This document shows positions 35,727 through 43,223 of a DNA stretch of 64,000 bases, in pieces. A program made the position numbers and the translations under genes. The stretch is from Nevskia sp. (GTDB lineage Bacteria; Pseudomonadota; Gammaproteobacteria; Nevskiales; Nevskiaceae). Positions within the stretch are counted from its first letter, which is position 1. The number at the start of each line of letters is the position of its first letter. The DNA is taken from positions 682,001-746,000 of the forward strand of contig JAKFUK010000002.1 in the NCBI GenBank assembly GCA_021732745.1. The letters run 5' to 3'. The notes under the pieces are model-generated. The model was not told the origin of the DNA and did not search any database. It saw nothing but the letters and a program-made list of their open reading frames with translations.

Positions 35727-35900
35727 TCTCACGCAGAGAACGCGGAGGACGCAGAGAAAGGCCAAAGCGGTTCGCACAAAGAACACGAAGAACACGAAGG
35801 AAAAGCGCCGCCGTGCCTTTGGTTGTTCTTCGTGTTCTTTGTGTCCTTCGTGCGAAATGTTGTTGTCTGTTCTCTGCGTCCTTTGCGTTCTCCGCGTGAG
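35727..35900. repeat. Long palindrome with about 9-bp tandem units, containing a second palindrome (type F, copy 4)
   Basis: Outer arms TCTCACGCAGAGAACGCGGA (left) and CCTTTGCGTTCTCCGCGTGAG-like complement (right, ending at 35900) are built of the units ACGCAGAGA, ACGCGGAGG and ACGCAGAGA. The arms flank a distinct inner palindrome at 35771-35856. The element fills most of the gap between divergent msbA and the HIT gene. Confidence 0.88.
35771..35856. repeat. Inner palindrome nested in the type F element
   Basis: Left arm TTCGCACAAAGAACACGAAG with the unit AAGAACACG repeated, right arm CTTCGTGTTCTTTGTG to TTCGTGCGAA. Arms are complementary and again have a 9-bp period but a different unit from the outer element, as if one element inserted into the loop of another. 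Confidence 0.85.
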
Positions 35901-35942
35901 CCCGCTTCTCGGTTTCCGCCCGTCCTGTCCAGCTAGAGCACC

Positions 35943-36293
35943 ATGTCCAGCCCATCGAAAACCCTGTTCGAGAAGATCATCGCTCGCGAGATTCCCGCAG
36001 CGATCGTCTTCGAGGACGCGCTCTGCATCGCGATCCGTGACATCAATCCGGTTGCGCCCACCCACATCCTGCTGATCCCGAAGAAGCCGATGCCGCGCCT
36101 TTGCGACGCGGTGCCGGAAGACCAGGCCCTGCTCGGTCATCTGATGCTGACCGCCACGAAGATCGCCGAGGCCGAAGGCTATGGCGACGCCTATCGCCTC
36201 GTGGTCAACAATGGTGCTGCGGCCGGGCAGAGCGTGTTTCATCTGCATCTGCATATCGTCGCCGGGCGGCCTTTGAAGTGGCCGCCGGGCTGA
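35943..36293 (+). CDS. HIT-family nucleotide-binding protein, HinT-like
   Basis: Histidine-triad purine nucleoside phosphoramidase, cytoplasmic. The 116-residue protein begins TLFEKIIAREIPAAIVFED and ends with the triad SVFHLHLHIVAGRPLKWPPG (His-x-His-x-His), which carries the catalytic histidine. Length and C-terminal W-P-P-G are typical of bacterial HinT. Divergent from msbA across a nested palindrome. Confidence 0.95.
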   Translation: MSSPSKTLFEKIIAREIPAAIVFEDALCIAIRDINPVAPTHILLIPKKPMPRLCDAVPEDQALLGHLMLTATKIAEAEGYGDAYRLVVNNGAAAGQSVFHLHLHIVAGRPLKWPPG

Positions 36294-36342
36294 AGTTTCA
36301 TCTGCGGCGGCATCCATCCGCTGTTTTCGCCATTCGAGCAAA

Positions 36343-36362
36343 GCCGGATCCATGAATCCGGC
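36343..36362. repeat. Single hairpin resembling the TCCGGAT-core REP
   Basis: GCCGGAT (36343-36349) and ATCCGGC (36356-36362) with loop CCATGA. Similar to one arm of the element at 20655-20725 but without a GTAG head. It lies 50 nt after the HIT gene stop; it could be a relic or a weak terminator. Confidence 0.4.
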
Positions 36363-36392
36363 AAAACCCGGGCTTGAGGAGGCCCCATCCAC

Positions 36393-37145
36393 ATGACTTC
36401 GATCCGCGCCGCACTGCTGGCACTGACACTCGCTTCCGCTCCGACAGCGGTCATCGCCGCCGAACCGGCCGCAGCACCCGCCGGCCTCAAGGACTGCCCG
36501 CCTTTCGAGGCGCTGCGAACGCTGGAAGCGGACAAGATCGCCGCCCGGCAGCTCAAGCCGCTCGACTCGAAACCGGCCAAGCCCGAGCTGCACAAGGAAC
36601 TGCTGGCGATGATGGAGCGCGACCAGAACGCGCGCAGCAATGCCGCTGCCAGCGCCAAGGCCAACGGCGGCCGGCCAGATCAGCCGTTCATCCTGGCGAT
36701 CTTCCAGGCCGATCAGGAAAACACCTCGCGGATGCGCGAACTTGTGGACGCCGGCCAGTTCCCGAGCGCCAAGGACGTCGGCCGCGATGGCATCCGCGCC
36801 GCCTGGCTGATCGCCGCGCATTCGGATCGCGATCCGGAGCTGCAGGGCAAGCTGCTCAAGCTGCTCGAGCCGCTGGCGAAAAGCGGCGATCTGGTGCCGC
36901 AGGATTTCGCGCTGCTGTCGGACCGCGTCAGCGTTGCCCGGGGTGAGCCGCAACGCTACGGCACGCAGTTTCGCGCTGTCGGCGGCATCAGCCACCCGCA
37001 GCCGATCGCCGATGTCGCAACACTCGAAAAACGCCGCGCCGACACCGGCCTGCTGACTCTGCAGGAATACGGCTGCCTGCTGCAGCAGTTCCACGGCATT
37101 CCGGTGGACCTGACGCCGCTGGAGCTGCCGCCGGCAGCGCGCTGA
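36393..37145 (+). CDS. Exported DUF6624-type protein
   Basis: Protein of 250 residues with a signal peptide (MTSIRAALLALTLASAPTAVIA). The mature C-terminal half has the pattern FPSAKDVGRDGIRAAWLIAA, HSDRDPELQGKLLKLLEPL, FALLSDRVSVARGEPQRYGT seen in a widespread family of unknown function, DUF6624. A strong ribosome-binding site GAGGAGG lies about 12 nt before the ATG. No enzymatic motif recognised. The thioesterase gene follows after 17 nt. Confidence 0.8.
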   Translation: MTSIRAALLALTLASAPTAVIAAEPAAAPAGLKDCPPFEALRTLEADKIAARQLKPLDSKPAKPELHKELLAMMERDQNARSNAAASAKANGGRPDQPFILAIFQADQENTSRMRELVDAGQFPSAKDVGRDGIRAAWLIAAHSDRDPELQGKLLKLLEPLAKSGDLVPQDFALLSDRVSVARGEPQRYGTQFRAVGGISHPQPIADVATLEKRRADTGLLTLQEYGCLLQQFHGIPVDLTPLELPPAAR

Positions 37146-37162
37146 AACCTCCGAGCCCGCCG

Positions 37163-37585
37163 ATGAGCATCCGCGCCACCTACTGTCACTTCCAGACCGT
37201 CCCCACCCGCTGGAAGGACAACGACTGCTACGGCCACGTCAACAATGTCGAGTACTACTCGTACTTCGACAGCGTGCTGAACTGCTATCTGATCGACGAA
37301 GGTGGCCTCGATATCCATAACAGTGCGGTCATCGGCTACATCGCCGAATCGAACTGCAAGTTCCTGCGCTCGGCGGCTTATCCGGATGTGCTCGAAGTCG
37401 GCCTGCGCATCGGCAAACTCGGCAATTCATCGGTGCGCTACGAGCTAGGCCTGTTCAAGAAGGGCGAGGACGCACCCTGCGCCGAAGCCTGGATCGTCCA
37501 TGTCTTCGTCGATCGCGCCAGCAACCGTCCACAGCCGATTCCGGACCGTATCCGCACCGCCCTCGCCCGCATCCAGACCCCATGA
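37163..37585 (+). CDS. Acyl-CoA thioesterase, 4HBT/YbgC-like hotdog fold
   Basis: Hydrolyses acyl-CoA thioesters; cytoplasmic. The 140-residue protein has the 4-hydroxybenzoyl-CoA-thioesterase motif WKDNDCYGHVNNVEYYSYFD near the N-terminus, with the catalytic acidic residue and the GHVNN loop, and a C-terminal ELGLFKKGEDAPCAEAWIVH strand region. Overlaps the following dehydrogenase by four bases (ATGA), so the two are coupled. Substrate chain length unknown. Confidence 0.88.
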   Translation: MSIRATYCHFQTVPTRWKDNDCYGHVNNVEYYSYFDSVLNCYLIDEGGLDIHNSAVIGYIAESNCKFLRSAAYPDVLEVGLRIGKLGNSSVRYELGLFKKGEDAPCAEAWIVHVFVDRASNRPQPIPDRIRTALARIQTP

Positions 37586-38721
37586 GCCTCAAGACCCGCG
37601 CCGCCGTGCTTCGCGAAATGGGCCTGCCGGCCCCGTATGCGGTGTCGAAGCCGCTCTCCATCGAAACCATCGACCTCGCCCCGCCCGGCCCCGGCGAACT
37701 GTTGGTGAAGATGACGGCCGCCGGCCTGTGCCATTCGGACCTCAGCGTGATCGACGGCACCCGCCCGCGAGTGATGCCGATGGCGCTCGGTCACGAAGCG
37801 GCCGCCACTGTCATCGAATGCGGCAGCGATGTCGCCGGCATCAAGCCCGGCGACGACGTGGTGTTCTCCTTCGTCCCCGCCTGCGGCCACTGCCAGCCCT
37901 GCGCCACCGGCCGCGCTGCGCTGTGCGAACCGGGGGCCAAGGCCAACGTCGCCGGCACCTTGCTGGCCGGTGCGCGCCGTTTGCAGTTTCCGGATGGCGG
38001 AGTCGAGATCAACCACCACCTCGGCGTCTCCGGCTTCGCCGAGTACGCCGTGGTTTCCGCCGCATCCGCCGTCAAGGTCCGCCCCGGTCTCGCTCCAGAA
38101 ATCGCCGCCCTGTTCGGCTGCGCCGTGCTGACCGGCGTCGGTGCCGTGGTCAACACGGCGCGGGTGCCGCCGGGCGCGTCCGTCGCCGTATTCGGCCTGG
38201 GTGGTGTCGGTCTTGCGGCCCTGCTCGGCGCGCGTGCAGCGGGCGCTGCCACCATCGTCGCCATCGACTTGCAGGCCTCGAAACTGGAACTGGCCCGATC
38301 ACTCGGTGCCACGCACGTCATCAACGCCGGAACCTCGGCCGACGTTGTCGCTGAAATCCGCGACGCCACGCGCGGTGGGGCGGAATACTGCTTCGAGTCG
38401 GTCGGCAACGAGCGCGTGCTGCAACAGGCCTATGCCGCGACCGCCCGCGGCGGCACGACGGTGACCATGGGGCTGCCGCATCCGTCGAAGCAGTTCTCGA
38501 TTTCGGCGGTGAGCCTGACGGTCGAGGAGCGGACGGTGAAGGGGTCGTACATGGGCTCGTGCGTGCCGAGCCGCGATCTGCCGCGGTTTGTGGCGATGTA
38601 TGTCGCGGGGCTGTTGCCGGTCGATCGGCTGTTGACGCATCGGCTGCGTTTGGACGACATCAATGAGGGGTTTGATGTTTTGGCGCGGGGGGAGGCGGTC
38701 AGGCAGGTGGTGCTGTTTTGA
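37582..38721 (+). CDS. Zinc-dependent alcohol dehydrogenase (medium-chain)
   Basis: NAD(P)-dependent alcohol/aldehyde oxidoreductase of 379 residues. Catalytic zinc ligands lie in AAGLCHSDLSVIDG and ALGHEAAATVIECG; the structural zinc site is ACGHCQPCATGRAALC with four Cys; the Rossmann motif is VFGLGGVGLAALLGARAAGA. The layout fits the class III/aryl-alcohol subgroup, and EVNHH-like and HRLRLDDINEGFDVLARGE segments near the end are conserved. Coupled to the thioesterase, so a role in alkanol or acyl metabolism is plausible but not proven. Confidence 0.9.
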   Translation: MSLKTRAAVLREMGLPAPYAVSKPLSIETIDLAPPGPGELLVKMTAAGLCHSDLSVIDGTRPRVMPMALGHEAAATVIECGSDVAGIKPGDDVVFSFVPACGHCQPCATGRAALCEPGAKANVAGTLLAGARRLQFPDGGVEINHHLGVSGFAEYAVVSAASAVKVRPGLAPEIAALFGCAVLTGVGAVVNTARVPPGASVAVFGLGGVGLAALLGARAAGAATIVAIDLQASKLELARSLGATHVINAGTSADVVAEIRDATRGGAEYCFESVGNERVLQQAYAATARGGTTVTMGLPHPSKQFSISAVSLTVEERTVKGSYMGSCVPSRDLPRFVAMYVAGLLPVDRLLTHRLRLDDINEGFDVLARGEAVRQVVLF

Positions 38722-38734
38722 TCTTCTCAAGCAA

Positions 38735-38754
38735 ATTTACATTGTAAATACAAT
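38735..38754 (+). promoter_or_regulatory. brnTA operator and promoter -10
   Basis: Perfect 15-bp palindrome ATTTACA-T-TGTAAAT (38735-38749) overlapping a -10-like TACAAT (38749-38754), 17 bp before the brnT ATG. This is where a ribbon-helix-helix antitoxin such as BrnA would bind for autorepression. The -35 is not clear. Confidence 0.6.
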
Positions 38755-38771
38755 GGAATAGGCTTCTGCAC

Positions 38772-39068
38772 ATGGATGTGCGTCACGAACTCAACGGTAT
38801 CCGCTTCATCTGGAACGACGAAAAGGCTCGGCTGAATGTCGTCAACCACGACGGCATCACTTTCCAGCAGGCTGCCGAAGTCTTTTTCGATCCGTTCATG
38901 GTTGTCGAAGATGCAAGCCGGAACGATGAGGCACGAGATGCTGCCATCGGCTTCGATCTCGCCGGGCGCGTGCTGTATGTCGTGCACATCGAAGTCGATG
39001 GCGAGTACATCCGTATCATCTCGGCTCGCAAGGCCACATCACAGGAACGCGAACGCCATGATTTCTGA
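38772..39068 (+). CDS. brnT: BrnT-family ribonuclease toxin
   Basis: RelE-like ribonuclease toxin of a type II module, 98 residues. Signature pattern FIWNDEKARLNVVNHDGITF then EVFFDP near the N-terminus, and RIISARKATSQERERHDF at the C-terminus with the catalytic Arg and Glu/Arg cluster. Toxin precedes antitoxin, as usual for brnTA. Overlaps brnA by 11 nt. The region from here to about 42.5 kb is visibly less GC-rich than flanking genes. Confidence 0.92.
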   Translation: MDVRHELNGIRFIWNDEKARLNVVNHDGITFQQAAEVFFDPFMVVEDASRNDEARDAAIGFDLAGRVLYVVHIEVDGEYIRIISARKATSQERERHDF

Positions 39069-39339
39069 ACGCATCCAGACTCGTCTGAGGAAAGACCGCC
39101 CGATGACCACCATCACTTTGCGCATCCCGATCGATGTCGTCGAATCGTTGAAGGAGCTTGCCCCGAAGACCGGTCATGGCGGCTATCAAGCGCTGCTGAA
39201 GGCGTATATCGGCGAAGGCCTGCGACGCGACGAAGCCAAGCACTTCTTCGGGCCGGCGGAGCGGTTGGCGGATGCCTTGCGGCGGCGCGGGGTGCCGGAT
39301 GATCTGTTGGAGGATGCGATGCGGGATTTGGCGGCTTGA
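39058..39339 (+). CDS. brnA: BrnA-family antitoxin
   Basis: Antitoxin of 93 residues that neutralises BrnT and represses its operon. A central TTITLRIPIDVVESLKELAP resembles a ribbon-helix-helix strand-helix, followed by GYQALLKAYIGEGLRRDE, the BrnA signature. C-terminus is acidic and helical. The ATG at 39058 overlaps the brnT frame; it gives the correct family start. Confidence 0.88.
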   Translation: MISERIQTRLRKDRPMTTITLRIPIDVVESLKELAPKTGHGGYQALLKAYIGEGLRRDEAKHFFGPAERLADALRRRGVPDDLLEDAMRDLAA

Positions 39340-39435
39340 GAAAGTTCAATAATTCGAGTCTCTCCCTTTATATTTCTATAAACCTTTGAAAAAAAACACA
39401 TTTATGCGTTCGTTTTTTCTGAATATTAACCATAG
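39340..39435. other. AT-rich spacer before the insertion sequence
   Basis: About 95 bp of strongly AT-rich DNA (for example a run of eight A near 39389 and six T near 39414) between brnA and the IS. The A-run and T-run can pair weakly, so it may act as a terminator for brnTA. No gene seen. Confidence 0.4.
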
Positions 39436-41043
39436 GGGGGTGCGGACGAAAACTTGGACTACCAGGAGGTAGTTCATGTATTCCTACGAAGATCGGATTC
39501 GAGCCGTTGAGCTCTACATCAAGCTCGGCAAACGCGTCAGACCCACTATCCGTCAGCTGGGTTACCCAACAAAAAATTCTCTGAAGGGCTGGTACAACGA
39601 ATACCAGCAGAAGCTCGACTTGCCAGCGGGCTATGCGGGCCGGCGACCCAAGTTCTCGCAGGAGCAAAAAGCGGCAGCTATCGAGCACTACCTCACTCAC
39701 GACCGCTGCATTGCTGCCACCATGAGGGCATTGGGCTATCCCGGCAGAGGGACACTAACCGCGTGGGTTCGCGAGGCCATTCCTGGGGCCAGAAGGGCTG
39801 TCGTTGGAAGTGTGGGGCGACGAAGGTATTCCGGGGAGCTGATGCACGCGGGAGTCATGGAGCTTTGCACGCGTGAGGAAAGTGCGCAGGCTGTAGCCGA
39901 CAAGTTCGGCGTGTGCCGGCCAACGCTGTACAACTGGAAGAACCAACTTCTGGGACGTGAGGCACCCGCATCCATGAAAAGCACCAATCAATCTCCGCCG
40001 TCGCAAGAGCGCGACGACCTTGAGCGCCAGGTTGAGTCACTGCGCCGCGAAGTCAGGCAACTTCGCCTTGAGCAGGACCTCTTGAACAAGGCCAACGAAC
40101 TGTTAAAAAAAGGCCTGGGCGTCGACCTGCAGCTCCTGTCCAACCGGGAGAAGACACTGCTGATTGACGCCCTCAGGGAGCACTATGGCCTGCCTGAGCT
40201 CCTTGCACAGTTGGACCTTGCGCGTAGTTCGTACTTCTACCATCGGGCCCGCGCAGCGGTGGGCGACAAGTACCTGGAGGTGCGGCAATCCATCACCGAC
40301 ATCTTTGAGTCGAACCACCGCTGCTATGGCTACCGCAGACTGCAAGCATCGCTCACCAGACAGGACGTCGCGATCTCCGAGAAGGTCGTGCAGCGGTTGA
40401 TGAAGCAGGAAAGCCTGGTTGTTCCAAAGCCCAGGAAGCGCAGGTATGCGTCGTATCTTGGCGAGATCAGTCCAGCGCCTGAGAACCTCATCAACCGCGA
40501 CTTCCAGGCCGCGGTCCCCAACGAGAAATGGCTCACCGACATCACGGAGTTCCAGATCCCGGCTGGCAAGGTGTACCTCTCGCCCATCATCGACTGCTTC
40601 GATGGAATGGTCGTCAGCTGGACCATTGGGACCAGTCCGGACGCTGAGTTGGTCAACACGATGCTGGATGCGGCCATCGAGACAGTGGCCGAAACTACTG
40701 ACCGGCCTGTGGTTCACTCCGATCGGGGCGGCCACTACCGCTGGCCAGGTTGGCTATCAAGAATGAACGACGCGAACCTCACACGCTCGATGTCTCGCAA
40801 AGCGTGCTCACCTGATAACGCCGCTTGCGAAGGCTTCTTCGGGCGGCTGAAGAACGAGCTGTTCTATCCTCGGGATTGGAAGAACGCCACCATTGAGCAA
40901 TTCATCGAGGCGGTCGACTCGTACATCCGCTGGTACAACGAGAAGCGGATCAAGATCTCTCTTGGCTCTCTCAGCCCTATCGAATACCGGGTGAGCCTTG
41001 GACTTGCGGCATAAAACCAGTCCAAGTTTTTATCCGCACCCCC
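39436..41043 (+). mobile_element. IS3-family insertion sequence, complete, 1608 bp
   Basis: Ends are inverted repeats of 25 bp, left 39436-39460 and right 41019-41043, both starting GGGGGTGCGGA and sharing AAAACTTGGACT with two mismatches between. Immediately outside are identical trinucleotides TAG (39433-39435 and 41044-41046), a 3-bp target duplication typical of IS3-type transposition. One intact transposase gene fills the element. It sits between brnTA and the restriction-type nuclease gene. Confidence 0.93.
39476..41014 (+). CDS. IS3-family transposase, single-ORF form
   Basis: DDE transposase of 512 residues. The N-terminal 160 residues contain two helix-turn-helix-like segments (VRPTIRQLGYPTKNSLKGWY and AQAVADKFGVCRPTLYNWKN). 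A leucine-zipper coiled coil follows (ERDDLERQVESLRREVRQLR), then the rve integrase core. The DDE residues lie in LTDITEF (about 355), VHSDRGGHY (about 416) and ACEGFFGRLKNE (about 451). Most IS3 elements encode this as two overlapping frames joined by frameshifting; here it is one uninterrupted frame. AGGAGG precedes the ATG. Intact, so possibly active. Confidence 0.94.
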   Translation: MYSYEDRIRAVELYIKLGKRVRPTIRQLGYPTKNSLKGWYNEYQQKLDLPAGYAGRRPKFSQEQKAAAIEHYLTHDRCIAATMRALGYPGRGTLTAWVREAIPGARRAVVGSVGRRRYSGELMHAGVMELCTREESAQAVADKFGVCRPTLYNWKNQLLGREAPASMKSTNQSPPSQERDDLERQVESLRREVRQLRLEQDLLNKANELLKKGLGVDLQLLSNREKTLLIDALREHYGLPELLAQLDLARSSYFYHRARAAVGDKYLEVRQSITDIFESNHRCYGYRRLQASLTRQDVAISEKVVQRLMKQESLVVPKPRKRRYASYLGEISPAPENLINRDFQAAVPNEKWLTDITEFQIPAGKVYLSPIIDCFDGMVVSWTIGTSPDAELVNTMLDAAIETVAETTDRPVVHSDRGGHYRWPGWLSRMNDANLTRSMSRKACSPDNAACEGFFGRLKNELFYPRDWKNATIEQFIEAVDSYIRWYNEKRIKISLGSLSPIEYRVSLGLAA

Positions 41044-41049
41044 TAGTAT

Positions 41050-41069
41050 TGAGACCAAAGTTGATCTCA
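41050..41069 (+). promoter_or_regulatory. Candidate operator upstream of nuclease gene
   Basis: Inverted repeat TGAGA-C-CAA/TTG-A-TCTCA centred at 41059, with one mismatch, 31 bp before the nuclease ATG and just outside the IS right end. Could bind a regulator; no promoter hexamers are convincing. Confidence 0.3.
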
Positions 41070-41100
41070 TTCGCGCATTACTCATCAGGCCATCATCCAA

Positions 41101-42072
41101 ATGCATCAGATTGCACAACTCATCACTCAAGCAGTTCACGTTCGCTACATCAAGCTCGGTGGTGGTGGCGGTCGTTTCAAACTTTGCCAAGAACTCGGGA
41201 TTGCCGAACTAGGATTTGGCTTGCAGCAGCCGGATCGTTTCCCAGCGTTTGCTGCCGGGGATTTCGCAGCTTTATCGAAGTTGATGGCGAAAGACGGCAG
41301 CAAGGCTATGTCGATCGCCAATGTGATTGGCCAATTAAAGAAAGCGAGCATTGCTGGCGATGGTCCGACGATCTGGATCACTTTCGAGGACGGCAAGATG
41401 TGGTGGGCGGTGTCGGCGTCGGATGCCACATGGCAGTTACCGGCCAACATTGACGAATCGGGGCTACAACTCACGCTTGCGCAAACCTGGACCTGCCTTG
41501 ATACAGCTGGTAATGAGCTTCGCATCAACGATCTGTCAGGCGATCTCACACAGGTTTCTCAATACCGCGGTACGGTTTGCGCAGTTAAAACGATCGACTA
41601 CGTCAAGCGGCGGCTTATGGGGGATTACCGCAGCGAAGCAAACCGGGCAATGGCAGCAAAGACTGAGCTTGCAAGCAGTCTGCTGCCCTTGATTCAGCAT
41701 TTAAATCCTGCGGATTTCGAGTTGCTGGTGACCCTCGTGATCGCTCGTAGCGGATGGCAGCAAGTCAGCGTTTCGGGCAAGACGATGAAGGACATCGACC
41801 TTGAGTTGGTGCTGCCATTGACGGGTGAGCGTGGGCTGGTGCAGATCAAGTCAAAAGCCGATGGAAGACTGATCGAAGAATGTCTTTCGGAAATGTTGAA
41901 TTGGGGCAAAGAATATCGCCTGTTCTTCGCCTATCACACGTGGGTTGGCAACGAGCCAGAAGCCACAGCGCTCGAACGGTACAAGTCCGGCCGTATTCTT
42001 GGAGGCGAAGAACTCGCTTTGACGGTAATCGGTGCCGGTCTGACCGATTGGCTGATCAACAAGGTTCGATAG
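41101..42072 (+). CDS. Restriction endonuclease-like protein, Mrr/PD-(D/E)XK fold
   Basis: Putative DNA endonuclease of 323 residues. The N-terminal 160 residues (YIKLGGGGGRF, GPTIWITFEDGKMWWAVS, LTQVSQYRGTVC) resemble a domain often found in front of Mrr-type catalytic domains. The C-terminal part has LNPADFELLVTLVIARSGWQ, then the catalytic DIDLEL (about 231) and VQIKSK (about 247), the D...QxK form of the PD-(D/E)XK site used by type IV (modified-DNA) restriction enzymes. No methyltransferase is nearby, which favours a type IV or defence role. Followed by a SLOG-domain gene after 70 nt. Confidence 0.75.
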   Translation: MHQIAQLITQAVHVRYIKLGGGGGRFKLCQELGIAELGFGLQQPDRFPAFAAGDFAALSKLMAKDGSKAMSIANVIGQLKKASIAGDGPTIWITFEDGKMWWAVSASDATWQLPANIDESGLQLTLAQTWTCLDTAGNELRINDLSGDLTQVSQYRGTVCAVKTIDYVKRRLMGDYRSEANRAMAAKTELASSLLPLIQHLNPADFELLVTLVIARSGWQQVSVSGKTMKDIDLELVLPLTGERGLVQIKSKADGRLIEECLSEMLNWGKEYRLFFAYHTWVGNEPEATALERYKSGRILGGEELALTVIGAGLTDWLINKVR

Positions 42073-42142
42073 TACCCTACTCGATTGCACATCCGCCGCC
42101 CGCGAAAACGGGGCGGCTGGGTTCTTCTTTTCCGGAATATCC

Positions 42143-42493
42143 ATGAAGCTTGCTGTCATCGGCTCGCGCACTTTTGCGAACGCCGCCCTGATGTCGCGGA
42201 CGCTGGATTCATTGTCAATTACTTGTGTCGTCTCTGGCGGTGCAAAGGGTGCCGACGAACTGGCTGCTGCATACGCTGTCCGTCGAGGGATTCCAGTAGA
42301 GGTGTTCAAGCCCGACTGGAGTATCGGACGTGCTGCTGGTCCGGTACGCAACCGGAAAATCATTGAGGCCTGCGAACAAGTTGTCGCGTTCTGGGACGGG
42401 CGATCACGGGGAACAGCTGATGCAATCGCGAAGGCACGCTCCGCCGGACGGCCGGTAATCGTTGTCCAGTTCAGCGATGACGTAGGAATTTAA
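42143..42493 (+). CDS. SLOG/DUF2493-domain protein
   Basis: Rossmann-like nucleotide- or ligand-binding protein of 116 residues in the SLOG superfamily. Visible motifs: KLAVIGSRTF, VVSGGAKGADELAAAYA, FKPDWSIGRAAGPVRNRKI, AFWDGRSRGTADAI. SLOG proteins bind nucleotides or their derivatives, and several are parts of bacterial conflict systems; here it follows a restriction-type nuclease. The stop codon TAA is the beginning of a dispersed repeat (TTTAAGGGGCCAGGCTCAGG). A role as sensor or signal-processing partner of the nuclease is inference. Confidence 0.85.
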   Translation: MKLAVIGSRTFANAALMSRTLDSLSITCVVSGGAKGADELAAAYAVRRGIPVEVFKPDWSIGRAAGPVRNRKIIEACEQVVAFWDGRSRGTADAIAKARSAGRPVIVVQFSDDVGI

Positions 42494-42662
42494 GGGGCCA
42501 GGCTCAGGTCTCTAATCGCCGTCCTGTCGCGACGAGCCGCGCCGCTTTTTTCGCGCTATAGCGCGCGGGAAGCTTCAACCGCTCCCCGCTTTCCTTGTCG
42601 CCCAAGGAAAGTAATTTAAGGGGCCAGGCTCAGGTTTCTAATTACCAAAGGGGCCAGGCTCA
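42491..42662. repeat. Three direct copies of AAGGGGCCAGGCTCA
   Basis: Copies at about 42492, 42616 and 42648. The first two extend further (TTTAAGGGGCCAGGCTCAGG then YTCTAAT). Between copies 1 and 2 is a 14-bp perfect palindrome CGCGCTATAGCGCG at 42552-42565 next to a six-T run. The 307-bp gap 42494-42800 holds nothing else recognisable. Confidence 0.75.
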
Positions 42663-42800
42663 ACCCACCCTGACAAGCCCTTCCCTCAACCGCGCCGTGC
42701 CGACTCCTCAAACAGCCGATCTTCCGACTGGCTGCGTTACTCTGAAAGCGACGCTCCGGCAGCCTGCCGCAGCGCACACCACCGATGGAGAGGCGTCGAA

Positions 42801-43223
42801 ATGGGATTGTTCAACAGCATCCTCGAAAAACTGGGCATGGGCTCGAAGGCAGCCGCACCGGCGGCAAAGGCAGCCGCTGCACCAGCAGCCGCGCCCGCAG
42901 CACCTGCACCGGCGGCGGCACCCGCCGCAGCGCCAGCCGCACCGGCGGGACCTGCGCCGATCTCGGTTGTCGATGTCGTCGGCAAGCTTGAAGCACTGGC
43001 AGCGGCGAGCGCGCAGAAGTTGAACTGGAAGGTGTCGATCGTCGACCTGATGAAGCTGCTCGGACTCGACAGCAGCCTCGGTGCCCGCAAGGAGCTGGCG
43101 ACCGAACTCGGCTGCCCGGCCGACAAGATGGGTGACTCGGCGCAGATGAACATGTGGCTGCACAAGACGGTGCTGCAGAAGCTGGCCGACAACGGCGGCA
43201 ATATCCCGAAGGATCTGCTCTAA
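42801..43223 (+). CDS. DUF3597-domain protein
   Basis: Conserved protein of 140 residues and unknown function. N-terminal helix MGLFNSILEKLGMG, then about 40 residues of Ala/Pro linker, then the DUF3597 domain (VVDVVGKLEALAAASAQKLN, WKVSIVDLMKLLGLDSSLGA, RKELATELGC, NMWLHKTVLQKLADNGG). Soluble. The ATG at 42801 is preceded by GGAGAGG. Probably a stable chromosomal gene at the end of the accessory island; the linker length is variable in such proteins. Confidence 0.88.
   Translation: MGLFNSILEKLGMGSKAAAPAAKAAAAPAAAPAAPAPAAAPAAAPAAPAGPAPISVVDVVGKLEALAAASAQKLNWKVSIVDLMKLLGLDSSLGARKELATELGCPADKMGDSAQMNMWLHKTVLQKLADNGGNIPKDLL

Noticed and set aside
38735..42500. Integrated prophage or ICE
   Set aside because: No integrase, structural, replication or conjugation genes and no att-like direct repeats flanking the island; only an IS and accessory genes.
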